Part shown: positions 24,421 to 30,658 of the stretch, piece by piece
Layout: every line of letters begins with the position of its first letter
Numbering within the stretch: position 1 is the stretch's first letter
DNA from: an uncultured bacterium
GTDB taxonomy: Bacteria; Patescibacteriota; Minisyncoccia; UBA6257; UBA9933
Direction: 5' to 3'
Length of the DNA stretch: 35,407 bases
Assembly: GCA_913009635.1 (NCBI GenBank)
Contig: CAJVXI010000010.1
Coordinates: 1-35,407 of the forward strand
Program-made: the position numbers and the translations under genes
The notes under the pieces: model-generated
Databases searched by the model: none
What the model was told of the DNA's origin: nothing
What the model saw: only the letters and a program-made list of their open reading frames with translations

Positions 24421-24591
24421 TTATTGTTCTTTACTATTAATAGATTTTAGCTCTTTCTTGCGCTCTCTGCGTTTTAATAATTCTCCTACTAACCACTCTT
24501 CATAATTCTGTTTTCTTGCTTTAATCCCAAAAAATCCTAAATCCTTAGGATTCTCCCATATTGTCTTGCCGTTTAAAATCAATTTACACAT
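24421..24591 (-). CDS. 56-residue basic protein, unknown function
   Basis: Begins MCKLILNGKTIWENPKDLGF and ends in a charged helix (GELLKRRERKKELKSINSKEQ). ATG overlaps the last codons of the zinc-ribbon gene upstream (24584-24874) in another frame, and a GAGGTG Shine-Dalgarno lies six bases before it, inside that gene. This overlap plus the terminator just downstream supports a real, translationally coupled second gene. I do not recognise the family. The strongly basic C-terminal half could bind nucleic acid, but nothing proves it. Confidence 0.7.
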   Translation of the reverse strand: MCKLILNGKTIWENPKDLGFFGIKARKQNYEEWLVGELLKRRERKKELKSINSKEQ

Positions 24592-24874
24592 CTTTCACCT
24601 CAATAATTTTGACTTCGAGCGGTGGGAAAAGAACCTTCATCACTTCTTGGTATGGAACCGCATTACAGCTAATAAGCGCCTGAATAGATTTTTCAAGCCC
24701 ACTAGACAATTTAACAAAAAACTTATTATGGCAACTTCTGCAATCAACCAAACCCAAAACTCCTGGAGGCCAATATGGTCGCGACATGCCTGATTCAGGA
24801 CAAGATATTGAAAATTGTTCACTTCCGCAATTCGGACACTTATTGCCAACTACCATTATCGCTATTTCTTTCAT
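24584..24874 (-). CDS. Small zinc-ribbon protein, unknown function
   Basis: A 96-residue protein with two CxxC pairs, KCPNCGS (C13, C16) and DCRSCHN (C45, C48), about 30 residues apart, forming a zinc ribbon. The C-terminal half has no recognisable domain. A strong AGGAGG Shine-Dalgarno precedes ATG, and the next gene is coupled to its 3' end. Such stand-alone ribbons often bind DNA, RNA or ribosomes, but no specific role can be read. An alternative overlapping ORF (24640-24849) lacks these signals. Confidence 0.75.
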   Translation of the reverse strand: MKEIAIMVVGNKCPNCGSEQFSISCPESGMSRPYWPPGVLGLVDCRSCHNKFFVKLSSGLEKSIQALISCNAVPYQEVMKVLFPPLEVKIIEVKDV

Positions 24875-24917
24875 TTTTAAAATCCTCCTTTTTATTTTTT
24901 TTAATGTACCTAAATAA

Positions 24918-24947
24918 AAAATAGCAGAATTCTTGCTATTTTGTCAA
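24918..24947 (-). promoter_or_regulatory. -35 box and hairpin upstream of the zinc-ribbon gene
   Basis: On the minus strand TTGACA (24947 to 24942) runs directly into a 9-bp hairpin (24918-24942, AAAATAGCA/TGCTATTTT) followed by a T-rich tract. The position where a -10 box would lie (CTATTT) is inside the hairpin. It may combine a promoter with a terminator-like element; the arrangement is ambiguous. Confidence 0.4.
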
Positions 24948-24969
24948 ATCACGAATCTTATTTAACAAA

Positions 24970-25003
24970 AAACAGGTACTTCCACGCGTGGAAGTACCTG
25001 TTT
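24970..25003. repeat. Palindromic element, copy 2 (34 bp perfect)
   Basis: Perfect palindrome sharing the TACTTCCACGCGTGGAAGTA core and GG/CC flanks with 9797-9834. Leftward it is followed by a T run and could terminate transcription. Confidence 0.9.
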
Positions 25004-25118
25004 AATTGAATTTACTAATATCTCAGTAAAAAATCATGCTACCACAAGTGGTAGTAAAAAAATACGTATTAAAATACGTATTTAATTCAAGGATTAAAAC
25101 AGGGATTTAAACAGGGAT
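25004..25118. other. Short hairpins downstream of the PNPOx-like gene
   Basis: A non-coding gap with CTACCAC-AA-GTGGTAG (25039-25054), AAATACGTATT/AAAATACGTATTT around 25060-25083 and two AACAGGGATTTA copies (25098-25121). No gene is seen. The hairpins lie just past the stop of the 25119-25586 gene and could stabilise or end its mRNA. Confidence 0.45.
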
Positions 25119-25586
25119 TTAAAATTCAAACACCTCGTCTTCCTCGTCGCCGTAAAGTTCTTCGTTAAAAAATTTAATGCGGAATGGTTTTATTTTGTAT
25201 ACTCTGGACTCAATTATTTTGTTTTTGATTTTATCAAAACTAATTAAACTTTCAACACCAGGATTCATTTGATGCCACATTTTCAATACAGCGATTATTT
25301 TATCTTTACCTGTTATTTCGCTTGCTTCTCCTTGAATCTGCGCTCCGATTTTTTTGTCGCTTACTTTTTGATGCGAATCCGCTATACTGCATGCAATGTT
25401 TTTATTTTTAGCAATATTTATACAATGTTGAGTGTCTTGTGGGCTAATAAAATAAAAATTAAAATCATCGTCAACCGCGTAATAAACAACGCAAGCCGCA
25501 ATTTCATCGCCGTAAGTAGCTAGCGACATCAATTTTTGGGATTTTAAATAATTGAGAAGTTGTTGTTTATTTGTTTCGTTTTTCAT
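25119..25586 (-). CDS. PNPOx-like flavin-binding split-barrel protein
   Basis: A 155-residue protein of the pyridoxamine 5'-phosphate oxidase-like superfamily. The split-barrel starts with MSLATYGDEIAACVVYYAVDDDFNFYFISP (20-49), then ACSIADSHQKVSDKKIGAQIQGEASEI (65-91) as a dimer-interface strand pair. General members bind FMN, F420 or heme; a true PdxH role is unlikely because the substrate-binding C-terminal signature is absent, replaced by an acidic tail (YGDEEDEVFEF). It follows the TrpC-like gene by five bases, so both are probably one transcript with tRNA-His. Confidence 0.82.
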   Translation of the reverse strand: MKNETNKQQLLNYLKSQKLMSLATYGDEIAACVVYYAVDDDFNFYFISPQDTQHCINIAKNKNIACSIADSHQKVSDKKIGAQIQGEASEITGKDKIIAVLKMWHQMNPGVESLISFDKIKNKIIESRVYKIKPFRIKFFNEELYGDEEDEVFEF

Positions 25587-25591
25587 AACTA

Positions 25592-26149
25592 TTAAGTAAA
25601 TCTTGTAAGAGATTTAGCGAAATCTAATAAATGAGTTCCAACTAAAACGGCGTCTGCTCCAATCTCTATATCATTAATAGTTTTTATATTACTCGCCTGA
25701 CATAACCATCTTTTGTATAAAGTTCTTGCTTCAGCAAATGATTCTTTCTTTATTTCGCCAGTAAAAAGATCTCTACTATTCCACACAACTCGTAAATTAT
25801 TTGGGATAGATTTTAATTCTTGAAGTGTTAATGGCTCAATCATGCATTTATCAAGATGTATTTTCGGAATACGACCAACAACCAATACCCAATCCGCGCC
25901 CGCATTAATCGCTCGCTGAATCAATTCATCATTTTCATGAATGCCTTTTGCTAAAATCGGCTTTTGAGTAAGTTTTCGCGCTTTTTGTAATAATTCAAAA
26001 GAGCCATTCCATCTGCTATCAGTGTGAATTGAAATAATGTCGCCTATTTTATTGGCTACATTAAATAATTCATCCCAAGATTTATTGGAAAACCATCCAA
26101 ATGGAGAGTGTGTTTTTACTTCTGCGATTATTTCTACTTTTTTATTCAT
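25592..26149 (-). CDS. Shortened TrpC-like (indole-3-glycerol phosphate synthase-like) TIM-barrel protein
   Basis: A 185-residue protein against about 260 for TrpC. It retains IIAEVKTHSPFG (7-18, E10 and K12), ILAKGI (65-70, K68 where TrpC has its catalytic lysine), INAGADWVLVVGRI, NSRDLFTGEI (N124 at the NNRNL position) and QASNIKTINDIEIGADAVLVGTHLL, the phosphate-binding end with S153. The N-terminal extension helix and the strand with the glutamate of LVEVH are reduced or missing. No other trp gene is nearby, so it may have another substrate. It begins 17 bases after tRNA-His on the same strand. Confidence 0.72.
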   Translation of the reverse strand: MNKKVEIIAEVKTHSPFGWFSNKSWDELFNVANKIGDIISIHTDSRWNGSFELLQKARKLTQKPILAKGIHENDELIQRAINAGADWVLVVGRIPKIHLDKCMIEPLTLQELKSIPNNLRVVWNSRDLFTGEIKKESFAEARTLYKRWLCQASNIKTINDIEIGADAVLVGTHLLDFAKSLTRFT

Positions 26150-26166
26150 AGCAGAAATTGATTTGG

Positions 26167-26239
26167 GTGCTCGACCGGATTCGAACCGGCAACCGCTCGG
26201 ACCACAACCGAGAGCTCTGCCATTGAGCTACGAGCACCA
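26167..26239 (-). tRNA. tRNA-His (GTG)
   Basis: Complete cloverleaf on the minus strand: acceptor GTGCTCG/CGAGCAC, anticodon arm CTCGG-TTGTGGT-CCGAG (anticodon GTG), T arm GCCGG-TTCGAAT-CCGGT, and an encoded extra 5' G (-1), the tRNA-His identity element. CCA is not encoded in full. Confidence 0.97.
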
Positions 26240-26244
26240 TAATT

Positions 26245-26694
26245 TTAATTTAAATCAAGATTGAGACGCCGAGCATATCCCCAATCTATTTTTAGTTTCC
26301 TACCAATTTCTCTATAAGTCAATCCTTTATTTCTTAAATTCTTCGTCTCTTTTTTTCTATAAAAATAGAGTTTCTTCTTTAATTTTTGATTATTTACAAT
26401 ATTTTCTAATTCAGGGATTGTTTTATTTACTAAAGATTTTTTTACAATCACAAAGGGCTTAATTTTTTTAACAAAATCATAAACTTCTGTTTGTTTTGCT
26501 ATGTAATACAACCAACTATCACTCCAATGACTTTTTCTTTTTGCAATATAAATTATATTTCCATATCCAGTAAATTTTTTAATAGATAATAAAACTTCTT
26601 CATTTGTTTGAGGAATAGTAATTCTAAAACCTTTTCCATTATGGGTAACAGATCCTTCGCCATCAAAAAATCCGGCAATATATGACCAATTCAT
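26245..26694 (-). CDS. Free-standing LAGLIDADG endonuclease with C-terminal HTH
   Basis: A 149-residue protein with one LAGLIDADG helix, WSYIAGFFDGEGSV (3-16), then the usual strand-rich domain (FRITIPQTNEEVLLSIKKFTGYGNI). The last ~35 residues (NLRNKGLTYREIGRKLKIDWGYARRLNLD) look like a helix-turn-helix. It is not inside an intron: it lies between tRNA-Phe and tRNA-His, both of which are intact. The promoter TATAAT sits seven bases before ATG, implying its own leaderless transcript. It probably cuts a nearby site and moves with flanking DNA, or has a regulatory role. The ORF is intact. Confidence 0.82.
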   Translation of the reverse strand: MNWSYIAGFFDGEGSVTHNGKGFRITIPQTNEEVLLSIKKFTGYGNIIYIAKRKSHWSDSWLYYIAKQTEVYDFVKKIKPFVIVKKSLVNKTIPELENIVNNQKLKKKLYFYRKKETKNLRNKGLTYREIGRKLKIDWGYARRLNLDLN

Positions 26695-26701
26695 ATATTA
26701 A

Positions 26702-26740
26702 ATTATAATTCAATTCTGTGGACAATTCAACTGTGGACAA
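26702..26740 (-). promoter_or_regulatory. Leaderless promoter of the LAGLIDADG gene with two TTGTCCACA sites
   Basis: On the minus strand TATAAT (26707 to 26702) is seven bases before ATG, with TTGAAT 17 bases further up. Two TTGTCCACA sites (26717-26725 and 26732-26740, 15 bases apart) overlap the -35 region; each differs from the DnaA box at one base. They could be bound by DnaA or by the gene's own HTH. Confidence 0.5.
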
Positions 26741-26797
26741 AAATAAAACTGCCACAGATTGCAGTGCTACTATTACATCAATACTTTCATAAATTTG

Positions 26798-26869
26798 TGC
26801 CGCGGGGGTGAATCGAACACCCGACGCGAAGCTCTTCAAGCTTCCGCTCCACCACTGAGCTACCGCGGC
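26798..26869 (-). tRNA. tRNA-Phe (GAA)
   Basis: Complete cloverleaf on the minus strand: acceptor GCCGCGG/CCGCGGC, anticodon arm GAAGC-TTGAAGA-GCTTC (GAA), T arm GGGTG-TTCGATT-CACCC, discriminator A. CCA not encoded. Confidence 0.97.
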
Positions 26870-26888
26870 ATATTAATTTTCCAATCCT

Positions 26889-27284
26889 TTATCCTCTCAA
26901 AATCGTTTTCACTTTAATCTTTCCACAACTCCAATATTTTTTCAAATATTTAACTATCTCCTTGTCATTAAAATCCTTACAAGAATAAATATCCATTGCT
27001 ACATATCCTTCATTAGGCCAAGTATGTAAAGAAATGTGGCTTTCGTAAAGCATAACAAAACCCGATATACCCCAATCATAATATTTATCAGAAACCACTT
27101 TAGCCACTGCTGGCTGACGAAGCGTTCTCATCTTGAATTTCTTTGGCAAACCCCCGAGTAATTTTTTAATAGCTCGCTGGTTTTTCAATTTTTTTTCCTT
27201 AATCCCATAAGCATCTATAATTAGATGCTTGCCCCGTATTAAAACGAAGTTTTTAGTTCGGGGCTTACCCCATGTATTTTTCAT
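26889..27284 (-). CDS. speD: S-adenosylmethionine decarboxylase proenzyme
   Basis: A 131-residue prokaryotic-type AdoMet decarboxylase for the aminopropyl donor of spermidine synthesis. The self-processing site is LYESHISLHTWP (79-90): cleavage between E81 and S82 turns S82 into the pyruvoyl cofactor. H87 and C102 match the processing and catalytic residues. Length is normal for the class 1b enzyme. No speE or other polyamine gene is in the window. Its leader contains a 12-bp inverted repeat GCTGAAAATATT (27309-27320) / AATATTTTCAGC (27369-27380) of unknown role. Confidence 0.95.
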   Translation of the reverse strand: MKNTWGKPRTKNFVLIRGKHLIIDAYGIKEKKLKNQRAIKKLLGGLPKKFKMRTLRQPAVAKVVSDKYYDWGISGFVMLYESHISLHTWPNEGYVAMDIYSCKDFNDKEIVKYLKKYWSCGKIKVKTILRG

Positions 27285-27434
27285 CTCTTGTTTTATTTAT
27301 CTTCAGTTGCTGAAAATATTCTTAAAATTTACTTTCGCCTCTTTGATTAAAGCTAAAAATATTATAAAAATATTTTCAGCAATTTACAACACTCCGTCTC
27401 CTCGCGAGGAATTTAACCCCTTTAGATATTTTAG

Positions 27435-27506
27435 TCCCCTCGGCAGGAATCGAACCCGCATCAACGCCTTAGAAGAGCGTTGCTCTATCCGTTGAGCTAC
27501 AAGGGG
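27435..27506 (-). tRNA. tRNA-Arg (TCT)
   Basis: Complete cloverleaf: acceptor CCCCTTG/CGAGGGG, D arm GCTC...GAGC, anticodon arm ACGCT-CTTCTAA-GGCGT (anticodon TCT), T arm GCGGG-TTCGATT-CCTGC, discriminator A. Two partial tRNA 5' halves lie upstream on the same strand. Confidence 0.95.
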
Positions 27507-27529
27507 ATTTTTATATTTTTAAATATCTA

Positions 27530-27587
27530 ACAAAGCGGACCTCTATCTACCAACTAAGAGCTGCTTTATCCATTAAACTACGAGGGC
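27530..27587 (-). pseudogene. tRNA 5'-half fragment (left border of HNH element)
   Basis: Begins GCCCTCGTAGTTTAATGGATA, a tRNA acceptor strand and D arm, then loses all tRNA structure; no anticodon arm or T arm follows. Similar to the fragment at 27952-27976 and to the 5' half of tRNA-Arg. Together they bracket the HNH gene. Confidence 0.65.
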
Positions 27588-27889
27588 TTGCTTTTACCAT
27601 AACAATTAAATTGTAGATAAGTTTTACGCCTATGGCAATTTGCACACCTTACCTTGCATTTGTTTATCTCTATAAGAACTGATTGCCATGAATAATGCCC
27701 CGACAACATAGTAAACACGGACTTAAATTTAATAGTTGGGTTAACGTGGTCAAAATCAAAAACTCTTGGATCGCTTTCCCCGCAATCAATGCATTTCTTT
27801 TTTGATAGAAAATCCAATAGATTTTTTCGAATTTTAACTCGATGTCTCTTTTACGCCTTATATAAATCTTTCCTGTTTTTATATGACAT
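27578..27889 (-). pseudogene. HNH endonuclease gene with an in-frame ochre stop
   Basis: From ATG at 27889 the frame reads MSYKNRKDLYKA, TAA, KRHRVKIRKNLLDFLSKK, then CIDCGESDPRVFDFDHVNP and CKVRCANCHRRK. This is a complete small HNH nuclease: CxxC and CxxxCxxC zinc ligands around the DH active site. The only defect is TAA at codon 13, a position where a glutamine codon (CAA) would fit. Restart at TTG 27817 would give 79 residues with the full HNH domain, so residual activity is possible. The 3' end runs into a tRNA 5' fragment. Confidence 0.75.
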
Positions 27890-27951
27890 AACGAAAGGGT
27901 TACTTTTTACTATTCTAACCCTTCTAAAAGCTTTTATCAAAATTTGTATAA

Positions 27952-27976
27952 ATTCTATCCGTTGAACTACGAGGAC
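27952..27976 (-). pseudogene. tRNA 5'-half fragment (right border of HNH element)
   Basis: GTCCTCGTAGTTCAACGGAT resembles the tRNA-Arg 5' end (acceptor strand, U8-A9, D arm), then diverges. It matches the left-border fragment over CCTCGTAGTT-AA-GGATA in direct orientation about 390 bases away, like duplicated attachment or target sites. Confidence 0.65.
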
Positions 27977-28020
27977 AAGAGGTATTGCTAAAAAACTTAT
28001 AATAAAGATAATAAAGACAG

Positions 28021-28091
28021 CGGGACGTAGTATAGTGGTAGTATACATGCTTTGGGAGCATGGGGTCCGGGTTCGATTCCCGGCGTCCCGA
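28021..28091 (+). tRNA. tRNA-Pro (TGG)
   Basis: Complete cloverleaf on the plus strand: acceptor CGGGACG/CGTCCCG, anticodon arm CATGC-TTTGGGA-GCATG (TGG), T arm CCGGG-TTCGATT-CCCGG, discriminator A. TATAAT at 27998-28003 lies 17 bases upstream and is a likely -10 box. Confidence 0.97.
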
Positions 28092-28136
28092 CTTCGTTGA
28101 CCGAAATCCGCTTCGTCGGGCAAAGGCCCGACAAAA

Positions 28137-28748
28137 TTAAAATTCTCTATCAAACTCCTTCATTACCTCATTAAACTTCCTGTCTAATTCGTTTATCGCC
28201 TGAACTTCTTCGTTAATTTTACTTATCAATTCAGAAATTAATTCACTGGAATTTTTTGTTTTTCCAAGAAATTTTGAACGCAAAACCTCTAAAAGCTGGA
28301 AAAGATAATCATTGTAAGTAATCAAACGGCTAATTAAGGTGGTTTCCGAACTAATCGCCTGAATAGCTGATTGACTGGCTGAAATCGGAGAAATTTCCGA
28401 AACCGCTCTTGCCATTTTTTCCAATTGAGCCGAGAGCTCAATGGCTTTTTCCCGTGCTTGACGATTGCGTTCAAGTTCATTCGCCAGCAAATTCAGCGCT
28501 TCTTTATAATTACCTTCTCTGTCAAACTCATAAATCTCATTAATATTCCCAGCTGACTCATTAGAAAGATTAACGATATCCTTAGCAATTAAAGATGCTT
28601 CTTGACGAGCTCTTAAAAAATCGTTTGGAACAGTTTTGGGCTCAACAAAAAAAATTCTGGTGATCAAATAAGCAGCTAAAATTATTAGAATAAAAATAAT
28701 AAAAACTCTTAATCGCCGTGGAATTTTAAAATAAAAATTACTTATCAT
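28137..28748 (-). CDS. Membrane-anchored coiled-coil protein, unknown function
   Basis: A 203-residue protein. One N-terminal membrane segment (about 11-32, RLRVFIIFILIILAAYLITR) is followed by an almost entirely helical region rich in E, L, A, N and S with heptad-like spacing (about 45-200). It probably faces outward as a dimer or bundle. No domain is recognised. It lies alone on the minus strand between plus-strand tRNA-Pro and tRNA-Gly. Confidence 0.65.
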   Translation of the reverse strand: MISNFYFKIPRRLRVFIIFILIILAAYLITRIFFVEPKTVPNDFLRARQEASLIAKDIVNLSNESAGNINEIYEFDREGNYKEALNLLANELERNRQAREKAIELSAQLEKMARAVSEISPISASQSAIQAISSETTLISRLITYNDYLFQLLEVLRSKFLGKTKNSSELISELISKINEEVQAINELDRKFNEVMKEFDREF

Positions 28749-28819
28749 GGTATAAAAATAAATTAACTTATTTTGTTGAAAAAATCAAGAAAAGGCAGTA
28801 AAATGAAATTATTGTAAAT

Positions 28820-28891
28820 GCGGGTATCGTATAGTGGTTATTATGTTAGGTTTCCAACCTGAAGACACGGGTTCAATTCCCGTTACCCGCT
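28820..28891 (+). tRNA. tRNA-Gly (TCC)
   Basis: Complete cloverleaf on the plus strand: acceptor GCGGGTA/TACCCGC, anticodon arm TTAGG-TTTCCAA-CCTGA (TCC), T arm ACGGG-TTCAATT-CCCGT, discriminator T. Confidence 0.96.
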
Positions 28892-29016
28892 CATTTTTAA
28901 TATTAGATGAACAAAACTCGCCATGGACAGCCTACTCAATCAAATATTCGACTTTTCTCAAAAAATTACTTACAATATATTAAGCATAAATTAAAATTTA
29001 CATAAGGAGGAATGGA

Positions 29017-29301
29017 ATGAATTTAAATTTAAAAGAATCCAAAGAAAATAGAGAAGAAAAAAAAATTGAAAATATCGCGACAATCTTAAAATGCTTTAAT
29101 TTCGGCAAACTAAGCACGCAAGGAAAAGAAAAATTTATAAAAAGAATGTTCAGTGTGTATTTTGATGAAATTGAATTAAACAAAGACAGACACTGGATAG
29201 CCGAATTAATATCCATCAGGATGGAACAACAAAACGCTTGTCCTGAATGTCTTGGTTTTGGATGTGAAACTTGCCATGATACAGGCAAAAAAAGGATTTA
29301 A
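29017..29301 (+). CDS. Small protein with DnaJ-like CxxC-CxxC zinc motif
   Basis: A 94-residue protein. The N-terminal ~70 residues are charged and helical. The C-terminus has CPECLGFGCETCHDTG (C75, C78, C83, C86), close to one DnaJ-type CxxCxGxG zinc repeat. A strong AAGGAGG lies seven bases before ATG, and TTCGAC/TACAAT promoter-like boxes precede it, so it is a separate unit with a terminator 11 bases after the stop. Function unknown; a protein- or RNA-binding adaptor is conceivable. Confidence 0.72.
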   Translation: MNLNLKESKENREEKKIENIATILKCFNFGKLSTQGKEKFIKRMFSVYFDEIELNKDRHWIAELISIRMEQQNACPECLGFGCETCHDTGKKRI

Positions 29302-29311
29302 ATTTAAATTA

Positions 29312-29336
29312 AAAGACCCGCTTTAAACGGGTCTTT
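29312..29336. terminator. Bidirectional terminator shared by the 29017 gene and eno
   Basis: A 9-bp stem (AAAGACCCG at 29312-29320, CGGGTCTTT at 29328-29336) followed by T-rich DNA rightward and TTTAATTTAAATTT leftward. The enolase stop codon (29335-29337) overlaps the right arm. Confidence 0.85.
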
Positions 29337-30603
29337 ATCTTTTAACTATTTCCAAAATTCGTTCGTATTTTATTAATCTTTCCGGTTTAGCTGGCGCGCC
29401 GGCTTTGATTCCCCAAGCGCCTACGCCAACTGCCAAGTCAGCAATAAAATTATCCATTGTTTCGCCACTCCGATGAGAAACTATTGCCTGCCAATTATTC
29501 TCATAAGCCAGCTTAACAACTTTTAAGGTTTCGGTCAGTGTGCCAATTTGGTTTGGCTTTATCAAAATGGTATTGCCGGATTTTTTATTAATAGCTGTTT
29601 TTAAACGCTCTGAATTAGTGGTTGTTAAATCATCCGCAATAACCAAACATTCAGGTACTTCCACGCATGGAAGTACTCCTAAATCTCTGCTTAATTCTGA
29701 AAAATCATCAAATGACTCTTCATAGAATGGGTCCTCAATTGATAAAATATTGTATGTTTCAATTAATCTTAAATATAAATCTTTTAACTCTTCTGTGGAA
29801 TATTTTTTACCACCAACAACATACTCTGATTTTCTAAAAAACCCAGCTGGTTTATAGAATTGTGAAGCTGCTATATCCAATCCAATCCTTAAGGGATAGC
29901 CATACCGCTCTATTAGATCAGACAAAATTTCAATTGCTTCTTCATTGTTTTTGAATGGAGCTGAAAAACCGGCTTCATCGCCCAAAGAAATATTTTCCTT
30001 GCCAAATTTATTTTCCAATAATGTTTGAAGTTTGCGATAAAATTCCCTGCCAACACTTAAAGCAATACCGAAATCTTCTACGCTTGATATTACTTGAAAT
30101 TCCTGAAATTCAAGATTATTTTTCGCGTGCGCGCCGCCATTAATTACATTAAAAATCGGCTTTAACACAGACTTATGTGGACTAGACACAGACCTATACT
30201 GACTATTTCTGTATGAGTCAGTGTTTAGTCTGTGTAGGTCAGTTATATACTGAAACAATTCTTTCCCTTCGCTTTTTGCTTTTAACCGCGCCCAAGTCAA
30301 AGATAAAGCCAAAATCAAATTACAGCCAAGATTCTTTTTATTTGGCGTACCGTCCAAAGAAATCAAAAAATTATCAAAGTCCTCTTGAGTACTAAAATCT
30401 TGTTCTAAAACTTTATCTTTTATTTCTTCAAATTTTTTTATTGCTTTTTTCGGCTCCAAAACGAACGCTTCGTGCGCTCCGGTGCTTTTGCCGGCTGGCA
30501 CACTGGCGGATACAGAAATATCCGCGGTTTTTAATTCCGCTTCCAGTGTTTCTTTGCCCCGAGAATCTGAAATGATTTTTAAATTAGCGTCAGAAATTTT
30601 CAT
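29335..30603 (-). CDS. eno: Enolase with two repeat-derived in-frame insertions
   Basis: A 422-residue enolase (2-phosphoglycerate to phosphoenolpyruvate). Active-site residues are present: E168, E210 (SLGDEAG), metal ligands D243, E290 (SIEDPF) and D324 (IADDL), K349 (LIKPNQIG), H377 (SHRSGE) and K400 (GIKAG). Two stretches absent from ordinary enolases coincide with repeat DNA. Residues about 121-146 are encoded by a 21-bp-period repeat with its inverted copy (30165-30242, 78 bases, exactly 26 codons). Residues about 310-317 (VLPCVEVP) come from the palindrome at 29653-29677. Both fall in surface-loop positions near, but outside, the motifs, so activity is likely kept. Confidence 0.96.
   Translation of the reverse strand: MKISDANLKIISDSRGKETLEAELKTADISVSASVPAGKSTGAHEAFVLEPKKAIKKFEEIKDKVLEQDFSTQEDFDNFLISLDGTPNKKNLGCNLILALSLTWARLKAKSEGKELFQYITDLHRLNTDSYRNSQYRSVSSPHKSVLKPIFNVINGGAHAKNNLEFQEFQVISSVEDFGIALSVGREFYRKLQTLLENKFGKENISLGDEAGFSAPFKNNEEAIEILSDLIERYGYPLRIGLDIAASQFYKPAGFFRKSEYVVGGKKYSTEELKDLYLRLIETYNILSIEDPFYEESFDDFSELSRDLGVLPCVEVPECLVIADDLTTTNSERLKTAINKKSGNTILIKPNQIGTLTETLKVVKLAYENNWQAIVSHRSGETMDNFIADLAVGVGAWGIKAGAPAKPERLIKYERILEIVKR
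29653..29677. repeat. Palindromic element, copy 3, inside eno
   Basis: GTACTTCCACGCATGGAAGT within 29655-29676 equals the intergenic palindrome core with one central change (GCG to GCA). It is read in frame just before the IADDL metal-binding strand. Confidence 0.88.
30165..30242. repeat. 21-bp-period repeat plus inverted copy inside eno
   Basis: Units 30165-30183 (ACACAGACTTATGTGGACT) and 30186-30204 are 21 bases apart. Inverted copies follow at 30217-30242, so the whole folds back on itself. Matches 24005-24044 in unit sequence and period. Confidence 0.85.
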
Positions 30604-30618
30604 ATTCTTTCTTAATAT

Positions 30619-30658
30619 AAAAACATTCCAACATTCTCAAGAATGTTGGAATGTTTTT
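30619..30658. promoter_or_regulatory. ArsR-type palindrome between arsR-like gene and eno
   Basis: A 40-bp near-perfect palindrome made of ACATTCCAACATTCT and its complement. Leftward it is followed by TATATTAAG and then eno's ATG 16 bases away. It is related to the palindrome at 30928-30965 in the arsR-like promoter. It could be an operator controlling eno, or a terminator of the regulator's transcript (T5 run). The ancestral regulator reading frame ends inside it. Confidence 0.65.

Noticed and set aside
24640-24849. 69-residue minus-strand ORF overlapping the zinc-ribbon gene
   Set aside because: No ribosome-binding site; the overlapping frame has CxxC pairs, a strong Shine-Dalgarno and a coupled downstream gene.
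27229-27495. 88-residue plus-strand ORF
   Set aside because: It overlaps the speD start and the antisense of tRNA-Arg; no family resemblance.
27851-28153. 100-residue minus-strand ORF upstream of the HNH gene
   Set aside because: It reads through the antisense of tRNA-Pro and a tRNA fragment; only its last 12 codons belong to the HNH frame.
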